Shown here piece after piece: positions 54,187 to 64,000 of a DNA stretch of 64,000 bases (positions within the stretch are counted from its first letter, which is position 1; each line of letters starts with the position of its first letter). The translations under genes were made by a program, and so were the position numbers. The notes under the pieces were generated by a model. It was not told where the DNA came from. It searched no databases and worked only from the letters and a program-made list of their open reading frames with translations. The stretch covers positions 62,001 through 126,000 of the forward strand of contig CANMHB010000003.1 of NCBI GenBank assembly GCA_947497485.1. The letters run 5' to 3'. Origin of the DNA: Flavobacteriales bacterium. Lineage in GTDB: Bacteria > Bacteroidota > Bacteroidia > Flavobacteriales_D > Crocinitomicaceae.

Positions 54187-55395
54187 ATGTCGAAAGATGT
54201 TTTTATAGTGGATGGAATCCGAACTGCAATTGGTAATTTTGGAGGAACCTTGTCAGCCGTTCGTGCTGATGATTTAGCTGCTCACGCGATAAAAAGCCTC
54301 ATAGAACGACATCCAAACCTGGATTTAAAAGCAATAGAAGATGTGATTTTAGGTTGTGCAAATCAAGCAGGGGAAGACAATCGAAATGTAGCACGAATGG
54401 CAGGACTTTTAGCTGGGTTACCAATTGAAATTGCGGGTGAAACTGTAAACAGGCTTTGTGCCTCAGGAATGGCGGCAACAATTAATGCAGCGCGCGCAAT
54501 TAAAGATGGAGCAGGTGATTTATACATAGCTGGTGGGGTAGAGCATATGACACGTGGACCTTGGGTTATTTCAAAAACTTCATCTGCTTTCGGACGTGAT
54601 GCTCAAATGTTCGATTCTTCGTTTGGTTGGAGATTTATAAATCCAAAAATGGAAGAAATTTATGGTGTTGACAGCATGGGAATGACTGCCGAAAATCTTG
54701 TTGAAAAATATGGAATTGAACGTGAGGCTCAGGATAAATTCGCTTGTTGGTCGCAGGAAAAGGTGGCTAAAGCTCAAGAAATTGGATTTTTTGACGACGA
54801 GATAGCACCCGTTATTATTCCGCAGAAAAAGAAAGATCCCATTCATTTTGCAAAGGATGAATTCGCGAGAGCTTCGACAACCATGGAAACACTTTCTAAT
54901 TTAAAGCCAGCATTTAAAAAGGATGGTTCAGTTACAGCAGGTAATGCCTCAGGATTAAATGATGGGGCAGCAGCCTTGTTGATTTCATCGGAAACCGGAT
55001 TGAAAACGCATTCATTGAAACCAATTGCACGTATTGTTTCTGCTGCAGTTGCTGGAGTTGAACCACGAATTATGGGTATTGGACCAGTTTACGCATCTCA
55101 GAAAGCATTGGGTCGTGCAGGATTAGCTTTAGCTGACATGGATATCTTAGAATTAAACGAAGCTTTTGCTGCGCAGGTATTGGCTTGCACCAGAGCAATG
55201 GGAATTGCGGATAATGATCCACGAATTAATCCGAATGGCGGAGCAATAGCTTTGGGCCATCCACTGGGAATGTCAGGAGCAAGAATTCTTTTGACTGCTG
55301 CTCGTGAATTGCAACGCACCCAAAAACGTTTTGCACTTGTAACGATGTGTATTGGCGTAGGGCAGGGTTATGCCACGATAATAGAGCGTGTGTAG
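54187..55395 (+). CDS. Acetyl-CoA C-acyltransferase (thiolase)
   Basis: 402 residues from the ATG at 54187, preferred over the in-frame TTG at 54169, which belongs to the promoter. Thiolase catalytic residues are in place: nucleophile Cys91 (NRLCASGM), His358 ([12 protein letters not shown]) and Cys388 (CIGVGQG). The enzyme splits 3-oxoacyl-CoA with CoA or condenses acetyl-CoA. The chain is most like the FadA/PaaJ group. It is alone on its strand, so its pathway (beta-oxidation or ring-cleavage products) cannot be told here. Confidence 0.94.
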   Translation: MSKDVFIVDGIRTAIGNFGGTLSAVRADDLAAHAIKSLIERHPNLDLKAIEDVILGCANQAGEDNRNVARMAGLLAGLPIEIAGETVNRLCASGMAATINAARAIKDGAGDLYIAGGVEHMTRGPWVISKTSSAFGRDAQMFDSSFGWRFINPKMEEIYGVDSMGMTAENLVEKYGIEREAQDKFACWSQEKVAKAQEIGFFDDEIAPVIIPQKKKDPIHFAKDEFARASTTMETLSNLKPAFKKDGSVTAGNASGLNDGAAALLISSETGLKTHSLKPIARIVSAAVAGVEPRIMGIGPVYASQKALGRAGLALADMDILELNEAFAAQVLACTRAMGIADNDPRINPNGGAIALGHPLGMSGARILLTAARELQRTQKRFALVTMCIGVGQGYATIIERV

Positions 55396-55426
55396 ATTTT
55401 ATTTTCAATCCGTTATTTAAAATAGA

Positions 55427-57544
55427 CTATTTTAGAAACCTGAGTTTTTCTCGTTCAACTTTTATTTTGGCGTTTCCGAAAATGACTTCCATGTGTTTTT
55501 CTTTAACTTTATCGACAATACCAATTCTGTTTGTGCCTAGAATTTGAACGGAAGAACCGATTTTAATAAGATGTTGATTTAATTCCTCTTGTTTTCTTTG
55601 CTTCGCTACAGTTACTTTTTTCTTTTGAATTTCGGTTTTTTCTTGTTGTATTTTTACTTCTGTTTTTGACTTCTCAAGCTTCATGTAATTACGAATCTCC
55701 TCCATCAATTGCTGATTCGCATCTTTTTTTCGGGATTTAAGGTTGAATTTATCGATGAATTGAAGCATTTTCTTTCCCGAAGACAATTGTTTGTTGTGTT
55801 CATCAATAGTCTTTTGTTGCGACTTCAATCGATTTTCATAATGCTCACGCTTTTCGATGAATTGGACGCGCGCATTTTCAGCATTTTCTTGCGCTTCAAG
55901 ATGTTCTTTGGTCAAACGCTCTAAATAGTTTTTTTCTTTCTGAAGCTCATTCAGCAGACGATCTAATTTCACTTTTTTATCGTCCAACAATCCTTTTGCA
56001 GCTTCAATAATTGGAGATTTAATTCCATTCATTTTGGCAACTTCGAAGGTAAACGAACTTCCTGGTTGACCAATAGCAAATTCATACTTAGGCTTCAATG
56101 TTTCTGAATCAAAAAGCATACAGCCGTTTTCTGCGTTTTTAAGAGAATTTGCCTTCAATTTAATATTGCTGTAGTGCGTGGTAATAACGGCAAATGCAGA
56201 TTTCTTATACAATTCCTCGAAGAAAACCTCTGCCAATGCACCACCCAATTCAGGGTCGGAACCTGTACCAAACTCATCTAAAAGTAACAAAGTTCGATGA
56301 TTTGAAACCTTTAGAAAGTAATTCATTCTTTGCAAGCGGTAAGAGTAGGTAGATAATTCATTTTCAATTGATTGATTATCGCCAATATCAGAAAGAATTT
56401 GTTGAAAAAAACACGCTTTACTATTCTCATTTACCGGAATCAACAAACCTGATTGCAACATGATTTGCAATAAGCCAACTGTTTTTAGCGTAATGCTTTT
56501 TCCACCAGCATTTGGACCTGAAATCACTAACATACGTTGATTTCCATTCATTTTGATACGCTGTGGTTTCGTTTCCTTTTTGATCAAAGAATTTGAACGG
56601 CGTAAAATAGGGTGGAAGGCATCCACAAATTCAAAGTCTGTATTTTTGTTGATTCCAGGTAATACAGCGTTCATTTCCAAGGCCAAACGACATTTTGCAT
56701 TCAAAAAATCAAAGTGAATCAATGCATCTTGGTAAGCTGAAATCAATGGTGCATAAATGGAAATATCCTTCGTTAGTTGTTTTAAGATTCGGTGAATTTC
56801 TTTACGTTCGTCATCCAATAGAAATTCCATTTCGTTGTTCAACGGAACATTTACCTGTGGCTCAACGTAGGTTAAACTTCCTGTTTTACTTGAACCATGG
56901 ACGTTTCCGAAAACCTTTCTTTTAAAGGAGGATTGAACAGAAAGCACACGACGTTCGTTGACAAAACCTTCCGTAACATCACCGAGAATATTGTCTTTCA
57001 ATAATTTTCGTAATTCGCGTTCAAAATTCCGATTGATTTGATTTCGAAGGGTTTTTATCCGCTGTCGAATTTCAGTCAAAAGGGGAGACGCATCGTCTTT
57101 TATTTCTCCGCTACGATCAAATACCTGCTCAATTTTCTTGTTGATTTCTTCATTGTGCTCACAGGAACTCAGAATCATTTCAAGTAATGGGTATCTGTCT
57201 TTTCGTGAATCAAAAAATAACAGAAATCGATTAATTAATTCTGAAGCTTGATGAATTCGCCTAAATCCTTCAACGGAAATGACAGAATTTTGAATATTTA
57301 ATAATCGAATTTCATCTTTTAATTCTTCAAAATCCAATGCCGGAAATGTTTCATTTGAAATTCGAATGGTTTTTAATTCGTTTAGTTGCTTTAAATCGAA
57401 TTCAAGTTTGTTGAAGTTATTCGAAGGTTTTAAATTTTTAATTTGTTCCGCAGCCGTATGTTCAATTGTAAATTGCCCAAGCCATTCAATAATTATATCG
57501 AATTCTAAATCTAAAATCGTTTGTTTATCGCTTGCTGCTGACAA
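55427..57544 (-). CDS. MutS2-family ATPase lacking an Smr domain
   Basis: 705 residues. The MutS core and ABC-type ATPase are complete: Walker A GPNAGGKSITLKT (about residue 340), LLDEFGTGSDPELGGAL as Walker B and D-loop, and ITTHYS. A long coiled-coil (KLDRLLNELQKEKNYLERLTKEHLEAQ...) follows. MutS2 normally ends in an Smr nuclease domain; here the chain stops after a KOW-like segment (GSSVQILGTNRIGIV). The start is TTG with a stop two codons upstream and no ATG available. It restricts recombination or rescues collided ribosomes in other bacteria. Confidence 0.9.
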   Translation of the reverse strand: MSAASDKQTILDLEFDIIIEWLGQFTIEHTAAEQIKNLKPSNNFNKLEFDLKQLNELKTIRISNETFPALDFEELKDEIRLLNIQNSVISVEGFRRIHQASELINRFLLFFDSRKDRYPLLEMILSSCEHNEEINKKIEQVFDRSGEIKDDASPLLTEIRQRIKTLRNQINRNFERELRKLLKDNILGDVTEGFVNERRVLSVQSSFKRKVFGNVHGSSKTGSLTYVEPQVNVPLNNEMEFLLDDERKEIHRILKQLTKDISIYAPLISAYQDALIHFDFLNAKCRLALEMNAVLPGINKNTDFEFVDAFHPILRRSNSLIKKETKPQRIKMNGNQRMLVISGPNAGGKSITLKTVGLLQIMLQSGLLIPVNENSKACFFQQILSDIGDNQSIENELSTYSYRLQRMNYFLKVSNHRTLLLLDEFGTGSDPELGGALAEVFFEELYKKSAFAVITTHYSNIKLKANSLKNAENGCMLFDSETLKPKYEFAIGQPGSSFTFEVAKMNGIKSPIIEAAKGLLDDKKVKLDRLLNELQKEKNYLERLTKEHLEAQENAENARVQFIEKREHYENRLKSQQKTIDEHNKQLSSGKKMLQFIDKFNLKSRKKDANQQLMEEIRNYMKLEKSKTEVKIQQEKTEIQKKKVTVAKQRKQEELNQHLIKIGSSVQILGTNRIGIVDKVKEKHMEVIFGNAKIKVEREKLRFLK

Positions 57545-57558
57545 TGATTATTTTTTTT

Positions 57559-57566
57559 CAAATATA
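57559..57566 (-). promoter_or_regulatory. -7 promoter box of mutS2
   Basis: The minus strand reads TATATTTG, matching TAnnTTTG, 14 bases before the TTG start. Confidence 0.45.
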
Positions 57567-57690
57567 CCCAACATATCAGTTTAGTAATTGTTTGATTAAC
57601 TAAGATTTGTATTTATGATATTTTGTATTATAATTTATATTATGTTAAATAGAATATTTAAAAAGAAAGTCTCCGAAGAAACTCTAGCTA

Positions 57691-58044
57691 TTATTCCTTC
57701 CAATTATCATATCCTCCTTCGAGATCATAAACTTTTTTGAATCCTGCTTTCTTAAGGTCTTTTGCTGCAGATGCGCTTCTTCCACCAGCAGCGCAATAAA
57801 CCAACACGGGTTTATTTTTATCTAATTTACTTTTGGCAGTCTCCATAAAATCTGCTTTAAAATAATCGATGTTCAATGAACCTTGAATTTTACCATGTGA
57901 TACTTCATTGGCTGTGCGAACATCAACAATTTGAGCGTTTGAATCTTTCATTAATTTTTTAAACTCTGATTGACTAACCCTCTTTTGACCATATGAACAA
58001 GCTGCTAAAAGGAATAAACTAAAGGATAATGTAAAAGCTTTCAT
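57691..58044 (-). CDS. Single-domain rhodanese, predicted lipoprotein
   Basis: 117 residues. A lipoprotein signal ends LLAAC (Cys16). One rhodanese domain follows (QIVDVRTANEVSHGKIQGSLNID) with the active-site loop YCAAGGRS, catalytic Cys84, and a C-terminal GGYDNW. It would transfer sulfane sulfur at the cell envelope. It stands alone, divergent from the PaaY-like gene, and 146 bases downstream of no terminator-like structure. Confidence 0.92.
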   Translation of the reverse strand: MKAFTLSFSLFLLAACSYGQKRVSQSEFKKLMKDSNAQIVDVRTANEVSHGKIQGSLNIDYFKADFMETAKSKLDKNKPVLVYCAAGGRSASAAKDLKKAGFKKVYDLEGGYDNWKE

Positions 58045-58068
58045 ATTTTATTAATTGAAATTTATTTC

Positions 58069-58076
58069 CAAATTTA
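58069..58076 (-). promoter_or_regulatory. -7 promoter box of the rhodanese gene
   Basis: The minus strand reads TAAATTTG, matching TAnnTTTG, 24 bases before the ATG. Confidence 0.42.
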
Positions 58077-58117
58077 ATTACTTTTAAACTTTATCTAATT
58101 CTATTTAACATAATAAA

Positions 58118-58705
58118 ATGGCGATCTACGAATTTAATGGTTTCAAACCAGTAATTAAATCATCGAGTTTTATTCATCCTCAGGCTTCGGTTACCGGAAA
58201 TGTGATTATTGGTGAAAACGTTTACATTGGTCCTGGCGCGGCAATTCGTGGCGATTGGGGACAAATCATTATTGAAGATGGCTGTAATGTGCAAGAAAAC
58301 TGCACGATTCATATGTTTCCCGGAACATCAGTCCACTTGAAAAAAGGAGCCCACGTTGGACATGGAGCAATAATTCACGGTGGAAGATTAGAAGAAAATT
58401 GTCTCATCGGTATGAATTCGGTGATAATGGATGATGTTGTTGTTGGAAAAGAGAGTATTATTGGTGCCTTAAGTTTTGTTCCCGCCAATATGCAAATTCC
58501 TGAAAGAAGTTTAGTGGTTGGTAATCCTGCAAAGATTATAAAGCAAGTTTCTGATGAAATGATTGCTTGGAAAACAGATGGTACGAAATTATACCAACAA
58601 TTGCCAGCAGATTGTCACACCTCTCTCCTACCCTGTGAACCTTTTACCGAAATTGAAGAAAATCGTCCGATTCAAGAAAAAAACTACTTTAAGTGGAAGA
58701 AGTAA
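58118..58705 (+). CDS. PaaY-like left-handed beta-helix protein
   Basis: 195 residues. Hexapeptide repeats of the gamma-carbonic-anhydrase/PaaY type fill residues 20-140 (ASVTGNVIIGENVYIGPGAAIRGDWG, GHGAIIHGG, GMNSVIMDDVVVGKESIIGA). The N-terminal MAIYEFNGFKPVI, the zinc-site His residues, and the C-terminal VGNPAKIIKQVSDEMIAWKTDGT match PaaY as I recall it, including its final tail. PaaY is a thioesterase helper of phenylacetate degradation. No paa genes are near, so a general gamma-carbonic-anhydrase-like role is the alternative. Confidence 0.82.
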   Translation: MAIYEFNGFKPVIKSSSFIHPQASVTGNVIIGENVYIGPGAAIRGDWGQIIIEDGCNVQENCTIHMFPGTSVHLKKGAHVGHGAIIHGGRLEENCLIGMNSVIMDDVVVGKESIIGALSFVPANMQIPERSLVVGNPAKIIKQVSDEMIAWKTDGTKLYQQLPADCHTSLLPCEPFTEIEENRPIQEKNYFKWKK

Positions 58706-58746
58706 TTTTTATTTTCAACAATTCGGAATTCTTACGAATGATGTAT

Positions 58747-58754
58747 TAACTTTG
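58747..58754 (+). promoter_or_regulatory. -7 promoter box of the pyrG operon
   Basis: TAACTTTG matches TAnnTTTG. A TTCG, one base off the -33 TTTG, lies 21 bases upstream (58722-58725). The ATG is 26 bases downstream. Confidence 0.55.
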
Positions 58755-58764
58755 CATCCCGTAG

Positions 58765-60390
<1,626 letters not shown>

Positions 60391-60399
60391 TTTTCACGA

Positions 60400-62217
60400 A
60401 TGGATCGCAATACCACTATTGGACTTATTTTACTTGGATTAATATTAACCGTATTTTCTGTCATTAATCAACCTTCTCCAGCAGATAATAAAAAGAAGAG
60501 CAAGGCTAAAATTGAACAAACAGACAAAGTAAAAGCTCAAAAAGATAAAACGAAAGTTTTTCAAGCCAATACCGGAAATGACACACCGGAACTTATGAAA
60601 AAATCAGTGCCTGTTAAAGGTGAAATCGTAAAATTAGAGAATGATAAGCTAATTGTAGAATTCAATACGAAAGGAGGTCAAATCGCAAGTGTTTATTTAA
60701 AAGAATTTTCTTCTTACAAAGATTTTGCAAAGAAAAAGAAGGCTTCACTTTGCCTATTTAAAGATGGTGACAATCGAAATCAACTTGTTTTCCCTTATAA
60801 AAATGGAACTTTTCGAACAGGACAGCAACAGTTTAATGTTTTGAAAAAATCGCAAAATTCAATTGTTTTTGAATTGGAATTGGAAGGCGGTAAAATCATT
60901 CAGTCTTATAATTTGAATAAAGGATTTGATTTAGATTACGATATCCAACTTTTTGGTTTAAATGATGTTGCGAGAAAAAATATACAACTTAACTGGAGGA
61001 CAGAATTCAGGAAAACAGAACGACTTTTCAGTGAGCAACGCCGTGTTACTACAATCTGTTATGAACAGAAAAAAGAGGGTTTCTCCTATCTAAGTGAGAC
61101 ATCTAACGATTATTTGGAAGCTGAAGATGATTTAAATTGGGTGGCCTACAAACAAAGTTACTTTTCATCCATTCTCCGTCCAGAAAATGGATTTTCAAAA
61201 GGTGGTTCAAAAATGAATGTAAGAAATTACGCTGATGGTGAGAAAAATCAATGGTCACATTTAAAAGACTTTAATTCTACTTTCACTTTGAATTTTAATG
61301 ATTCAAAAGCCTCTTTTAATTGGTATTTTGGTCCAAATCACTACGAGTTATTGAAATCCTATGATCAGAATTATGACGATATCTTAAATTTTGGTTGGGG
61401 TCTTTTCCGTTGGATAAATATTTATGCCGTGCAACCGATTTTCAACTTAATCTTATCGGGAGGAATTGGTGCAGGTATCGCAATTTTAATTTTGACACTG
61501 ATCCTAAAGTTGATTCTGATGCCAGTCCAATGGAAAATGTTTGTTTCTTCTGTAAAAATGCGAATTCTTAAACCGGAAATTGATGCGTTAAATGCGAAAT
61601 ATCCAAATCAAGAAGATGCCATGAAAAAGCAGATGGACATGATGAATCTGTATAAGGAATCTGGTGCTAGTCCGCTTTCGGGTTGCGTTCCAATGCTCAT
61701 TCAAATGCCAATTCTTCTTGCCGTTTTCCGTTTCTTTCCTTCCGCTTTTGAATTACGCCAACAACCTTTCTTGTGGGCTGAAGATCTTTCATCTTATGAT
61801 TCAATTTGGAATTTTGGAGTTAATATCTGGCCATATGGCGATCACGTTAGTTTATTTACGCTATTGATGTCCGCCACTACCCTACTTTACACATACATGA
61901 ATAGTGGCAATGTTCAACAACCACAACAGCCTGGAATGCCAAATATGAAGTTCATTATGTATTTCTTCCCTGTTATGATGATTTTCTTTTTCAATAATTA
62001 TTCAGCAGGTTTGAGTTACTATTATTTCATTTCTACTTTAATTTCGATTTTATTAATGGTTGCCATTAAAAATTTCTTTGTGGATGAAGAAAAATTAAAA
62101 GTAAAAATGGCTGAGCGCAAAGCATCGAATACGGGTAAGGAAAAGAAAAAATCGCGTTTCCAACAAAAATTGGAAGAAATGCAACGCATGCAACAAGAAA
62201 TGAAAAAAAGAAAATAA
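60400..62217 (+). CDS. yidC: Membrane protein insertase YidC
   Basis: 605 residues. An N-terminal helix (residues 5-21) and a Lys-rich linker precede the large periplasmic beta domain (about 75-330). The conserved insertase core follows, with helices around GGIGAGIAILILTLILKL, the cytoplasmic loop MKKQMDMMNLYKESG and SPLSGCVPMLIQMPILLAVFRFF. The C-terminus is strongly basic (KKKSRFQQKLEEMQRMQQ), typical of ribosome contact. It inserts and folds inner-membrane proteins. Second gene of the pyrG operon. Confidence 0.96.
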   Translation: MDRNTTIGLILLGLILTVFSVINQPSPADNKKKSKAKIEQTDKVKAQKDKTKVFQANTGNDTPELMKKSVPVKGEIVKLENDKLIVEFNTKGGQIASVYLKEFSSYKDFAKKKKASLCLFKDGDNRNQLVFPYKNGTFRTGQQQFNVLKKSQNSIVFELELEGGKIIQSYNLNKGFDLDYDIQLFGLNDVARKNIQLNWRTEFRKTERLFSEQRRVTTICYEQKKEGFSYLSETSNDYLEAEDDLNWVAYKQSYFSSILRPENGFSKGGSKMNVRNYADGEKNQWSHLKDFNSTFTLNFNDSKASFNWYFGPNHYELLKSYDQNYDDILNFGWGLFRWINIYAVQPIFNLILSGGIGAGIAILILTLILKLILMPVQWKMFVSSVKMRILKPEIDALNAKYPNQEDAMKKQMDMMNLYKESGASPLSGCVPMLIQMPILLAVFRFFPSAFELRQQPFLWAEDLSSYDSIWNFGVNIWPYGDHVSLFTLLMSATTLLYTYMNSGNVQQPQQPGMPNMKFIMYFFPVMMIFFFNNYSAGLSYYYFISTLISILLMVAIKNFFVDEEKLKVKMAERKASNTGKEKKKSRFQQKLEEMQRMQQEMKKRK

Positions 62218-62225
62218 GCTGACCT

Positions 62226-62882
62226 ATGAAGTTTTTTATTGATACCGCAAATTTGAATGAAATTAAAGAAGCCTATGATTTAGGAATTCTTGATGGAGTA
62301 ACAACCAATCCATCTTTGATGGCGAAAGAAGGAATTACAGGAGCTCAAAATATTTTAGACCATTATGTGGCAATTTGTAAAATTGTTGATGGTCCCGTAA
62401 GTGCAGAAGTAATTGCAATCGATTTTGAAGGAATGGTTAAAGAAGGCGAGCAACTAGCAGCATTACACAAAAATATCGTCGTAAAAATACCAATGATTCC
62501 AGAAGGAATAAAAGCAATAAAATATTTTTCAGGAAAGAACATCAAAACAAATTGCACCCTAATTTTTTCTGCTGGACAAGCACTTTTAGCCGCAAAAGCA
62601 GGAGCCACTTATATTTCTCCCTTCCTTGGTCGTTTGGATGATGTTTCAACAGATGGATTAGCTTTAATTGAGCAGATTCGAGGAATTTACGACAATTACG
62701 CGTTCGATACCGAGATTTTAGCCGCTTCAGTTCGTCATCCTATGCATATTATTCATTGTGCCGAAATCGGCGCTGACGTTATGACTGGTCCTTTGAATGC
62801 CATTAAAGCTTTAGCTAAACATCCATTAACAGATCTTGGGCTTCAGCAGTTTTTAGCAGATTACGCCAAAGGAAATAAATAA
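62226..62882 (+). CDS. fsa: Fructose-6-phosphate aldolase/transaldolase-like
   Basis: 218 residues, the short TalC/FSA subfamily. Motifs: [30 protein letters not shown], the Schiff-base lysine K87 in [25 protein letters not shown] and SPFLGRLDD. It forms or cleaves fructose 6-phosphate from dihydroxyacetone and glyceraldehyde 3-phosphate, or acts as a transaldolase; the two cannot be told apart without the loop residue comparison. It starts 8 bases after yidC. Confidence 0.9.
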   Translation: MKFFIDTANLNEIKEAYDLGILDGVTTNPSLMAKEGITGAQNILDHYVAICKIVDGPVSAEVIAIDFEGMVKEGEQLAALHKNIVVKIPMIPEGIKAIKYFSGKNIKTNCTLIFSAGQALLAAKAGATYISPFLGRLDDVSTDGLALIEQIRGIYDNYAFDTEILAASVRHPMHIIHCAEIGADVMTGPLNAIKALAKHPLTDLGLQQFLADYAKGNK

Positions 62883-62884
62883 GC

Positions 62885-63349
62885 ATGTTATCCAAAGAAG
62901 CGCGCAAGGAACGTAATGAAAAGTTCTGGGCAGCCTTCAAGGAGGTAATGCGGAAACGTGTTTCAAGTTCAGGACGCAGAGTTAACTGGTCTACCTATCC
63001 TACTGAAGTAAAAAATACTTACTTGCGCTTGATTTCTGATGGAAAACTAACCGCGGTTTGTTACGATATTCAATTCAAGGATGAAGGAGTGCAAGCAATT
63101 TTTTGGGAACAACTGGGAGAATTAAAGACAGTTCTTGAATCCGCTATGAATTATCCAACGCAATGGAACGAAAAATTTATAAATGCTGAAGGAAAAACAA
63201 TCGGTCGAATTTCCTGGGAATTAGAAGTCGTAAATTTTTACAATGATTCTGATTGGACCAAAATTCATAACTTTTTCAAAGATCGCGTGATTGAATTTGA
63301 TTCATTTTATCAGGAATTCAAAGACATACTTATTTCTTTGGTCGAATAA
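62885..63349 (+). CDS. DUF4268 domain protein
   Basis: 154 residues, no signal peptide or membrane segment. The pattern KFWAAFKEVMRKRVSSSGRRVNW, then FWEQLGELK and GRISWELEVVNFYNDSDW, is that of DUF4268. The fold is thought to relate to restriction-endonuclease-associated domains, but as a stand-alone protein its function is unknown. It starts 2 bases after fsa and so belongs to the pyrG operon. Confidence 0.82.
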   Translation: MLSKEARKERNEKFWAAFKEVMRKRVSSSGRRVNWSTYPTEVKNTYLRLISDGKLTAVCYDIQFKDEGVQAIFWEQLGELKTVLESAMNYPTQWNEKFINAEGKTIGRISWELEVVNFYNDSDWTKIHNFFKDRVIEFDSFYQEFKDILISLVE

Positions 63350-63364
63350 ACGTAAATTTGCTTC

Positions 63365-64000
63365 ATGAGATTATTTTCAATTACTTTTCTTTTCGCTTCA
63401 TTTAGCACTTTTTCGCAAGTTGAAATTTTCAATGCGTCATTTCAAAATGGTATTATTCCTTCAAATTTCACATTAGTTGATAACGACATGAATATGCCGG
63501 CTGCGCAAGTAGCGGAATATACATCTGCATGGATTGTTGTTGCCGACCCTGAAAACACTTCGGACTCAGTTGCGGCTTCAACATCATATTTTGAAAATCC
63601 TGGAACAGCAAGTAAATGGCTTATTACGCCACCCATATTACTAGGAAGTTTTGGGAATTACATTAATTGGAATGCAAAATCACATGATCCTTCTTTTCCA
63701 GATGACTATTTGGTTTTAGTATCAACAACAGACACTAATTTAGAAAGCTTCACTGACACCATCGGAAGTATTGAGCAAGAGAATTTTGAATGGACGAATC
63801 GCGAAGTGAAACTCAATTATGATAATCAAACAATTTATGTGGCTTTTGTCAATGTGACTAATGATGGTTTCAAATTGTATATTGATGATATCAATATCCG
63901 AAAAGACGATGCAACTTCTGTCAATGAATTGAATTCACAAAACTTTCAAATTTATCCAAATCCATTTAATGATATTATTCAAATTTCTGCTGATTTCAAC
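63365..64000 (+). CDS. T9SS-secreted protein with choice-of-anchor J-type domain, N-terminal part
   Basis: The frame is open from an ATG at 63365 to the end of the window (212 codons), so the 3' end is missing. A signal peptide (FSITFLFASFSTFSQ) leads to a beta-sandwich with WLITPPILLG, YLVLVSTTDTN and IYVAFVNVTNDGFKLYIDDINI, the pattern of choice-of-anchor J/cleaved-adhesin domains. The visible end, FQIYPNPFNDIIQIS, is the start of a type A T9SS sorting domain. It should be a surface or released protein. It starts 15 bases after DUF4268 and may be separately expressed. Confidence 0.8.
   Translation, partial: MRLFSITFLFASFSTFSQVEIFNASFQNGIIPSNFTLVDNDMNMPAAQVAEYTSAWIVVADPENTSDSVAASTSYFENPGTASKWLITPPILLGSFGNYINWNAKSHDPSFPDDYLVLVSTTDTNLESFTDTIGSIEQENFEWTNREVKLNYDNQTIYVAFVNVTNDGFKLYIDDINIRKDDATSVNELNSQNFQIYPNPFNDIIQISADFN

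Noticed and set aside
62885-63349. DUF4268 protein as a restriction enzyme
   Set aside because: It is a short stand-alone domain in the pyrG operon with no methyltransferase or specificity subunit nearby.

Overview
The window is AT-rich, gene-dense DNA from a free-living member of the Bacteroidota, most likely order Flavobacteriales (a Crocinitomicaceae/Fluviicola-like lineage would fit; this is inference, no marker gene was compared). Support: two proteins with type IX secretion (T9SS) C-terminal sorting domains, a GWxTD protein, DUF6089 and OstA-like envelope proteins, a six-domain ribosomal S1 of Bacteroidota type, lack of Shine-Dalgarno sequences, and at least 16 upstream regions carrying the Bacteroidota -7 promoter box TAnnTTTG. 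I see no rRNA, tRNA, CRISPR array, insertion sequence, prophage or integrase. It reads as ordinary chromosome with a few accessory pieces.

Layout. 1-561: 3' end of a probable polymorphic-toxin-type-23 protein. 0.6-3.5 kb: Fe-S carrier Nfu and RecQ. 3.5-8.4 kb (minus): purB, an unknown secreted protein and an M1 aminopeptidase as one tight operon. 8.5-9.8 kb: heme A synthase and HU converge on a shared terminator. 10-12.6 kb: orphan LytS-type histidine kinase plus carotenoid desaturase. 12.6-15.7 kb (minus): radC, wecB and a polysaccharide-deacetylase-like gene, with overlapping ends. 15.8-19 kb: SUI1/eIF1-like factor, CDF metal exporter, ACMSD and two small secreted proteins. 19-26.9 kb (minus): TrmH, SF2 helicase, GWxTD protein, glycosyltransferase, GH92 mannosidase. 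26.9-35.5 kb (plus): Omp85 protein, lipoprotein amidohydrolase, TauE exporter, persulfide dioxygenase-rhodanese, SIMPL and DUF2891 proteins. 35.5-40.1 kb (minus): DUF6089, typA, deaD. 40.3-42.8 kb: P-type ATPase. 42.8-52.1 kb (minus): HAD-like protein, unknown CxxC protein, a secreted heme/copper monooxygenase-like protein, YqgE, OstA-like, purA, STAS, Fur-family regulator, rpsA. 52.1-52.6 kb: the only gene-free stretch above 300 bases, with the rpsA promoter/leader and nested inverted repeats. 52.6-64 kb: GlcD-like oxidase, thiolase, MutS2, rhodanese, PaaY-like protein, then pyrG-yidC-fsa-DUF4268 and the start of a T9SS-secreted protein.

How genes work together. TauE plus persulfide dioxygenase-rhodanese form a small reactive-sulfur detoxification/sulfite export unit. 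purB and purA (both ends of the adenylosuccinate cycle) lie 40 kb apart, each leading or inside an operon of envelope genes. YidC, Omp85, OstA-like, DUF6089 and T9SS substrates cover envelope biogenesis and surface secretion.

No convincing wholly new multi-gene system was found. The items most worth a second look are the secreted CxxCH-heme/PHM-like copper protein, the nested-repeat block at 52.37-52.63 kb, the hairpin in the rpsA leader, and the repeated CCTTGTT sites upstream of the HU gene. Base positions and residue numbers were counted by hand; family names come from recognition of motifs, not database searches.
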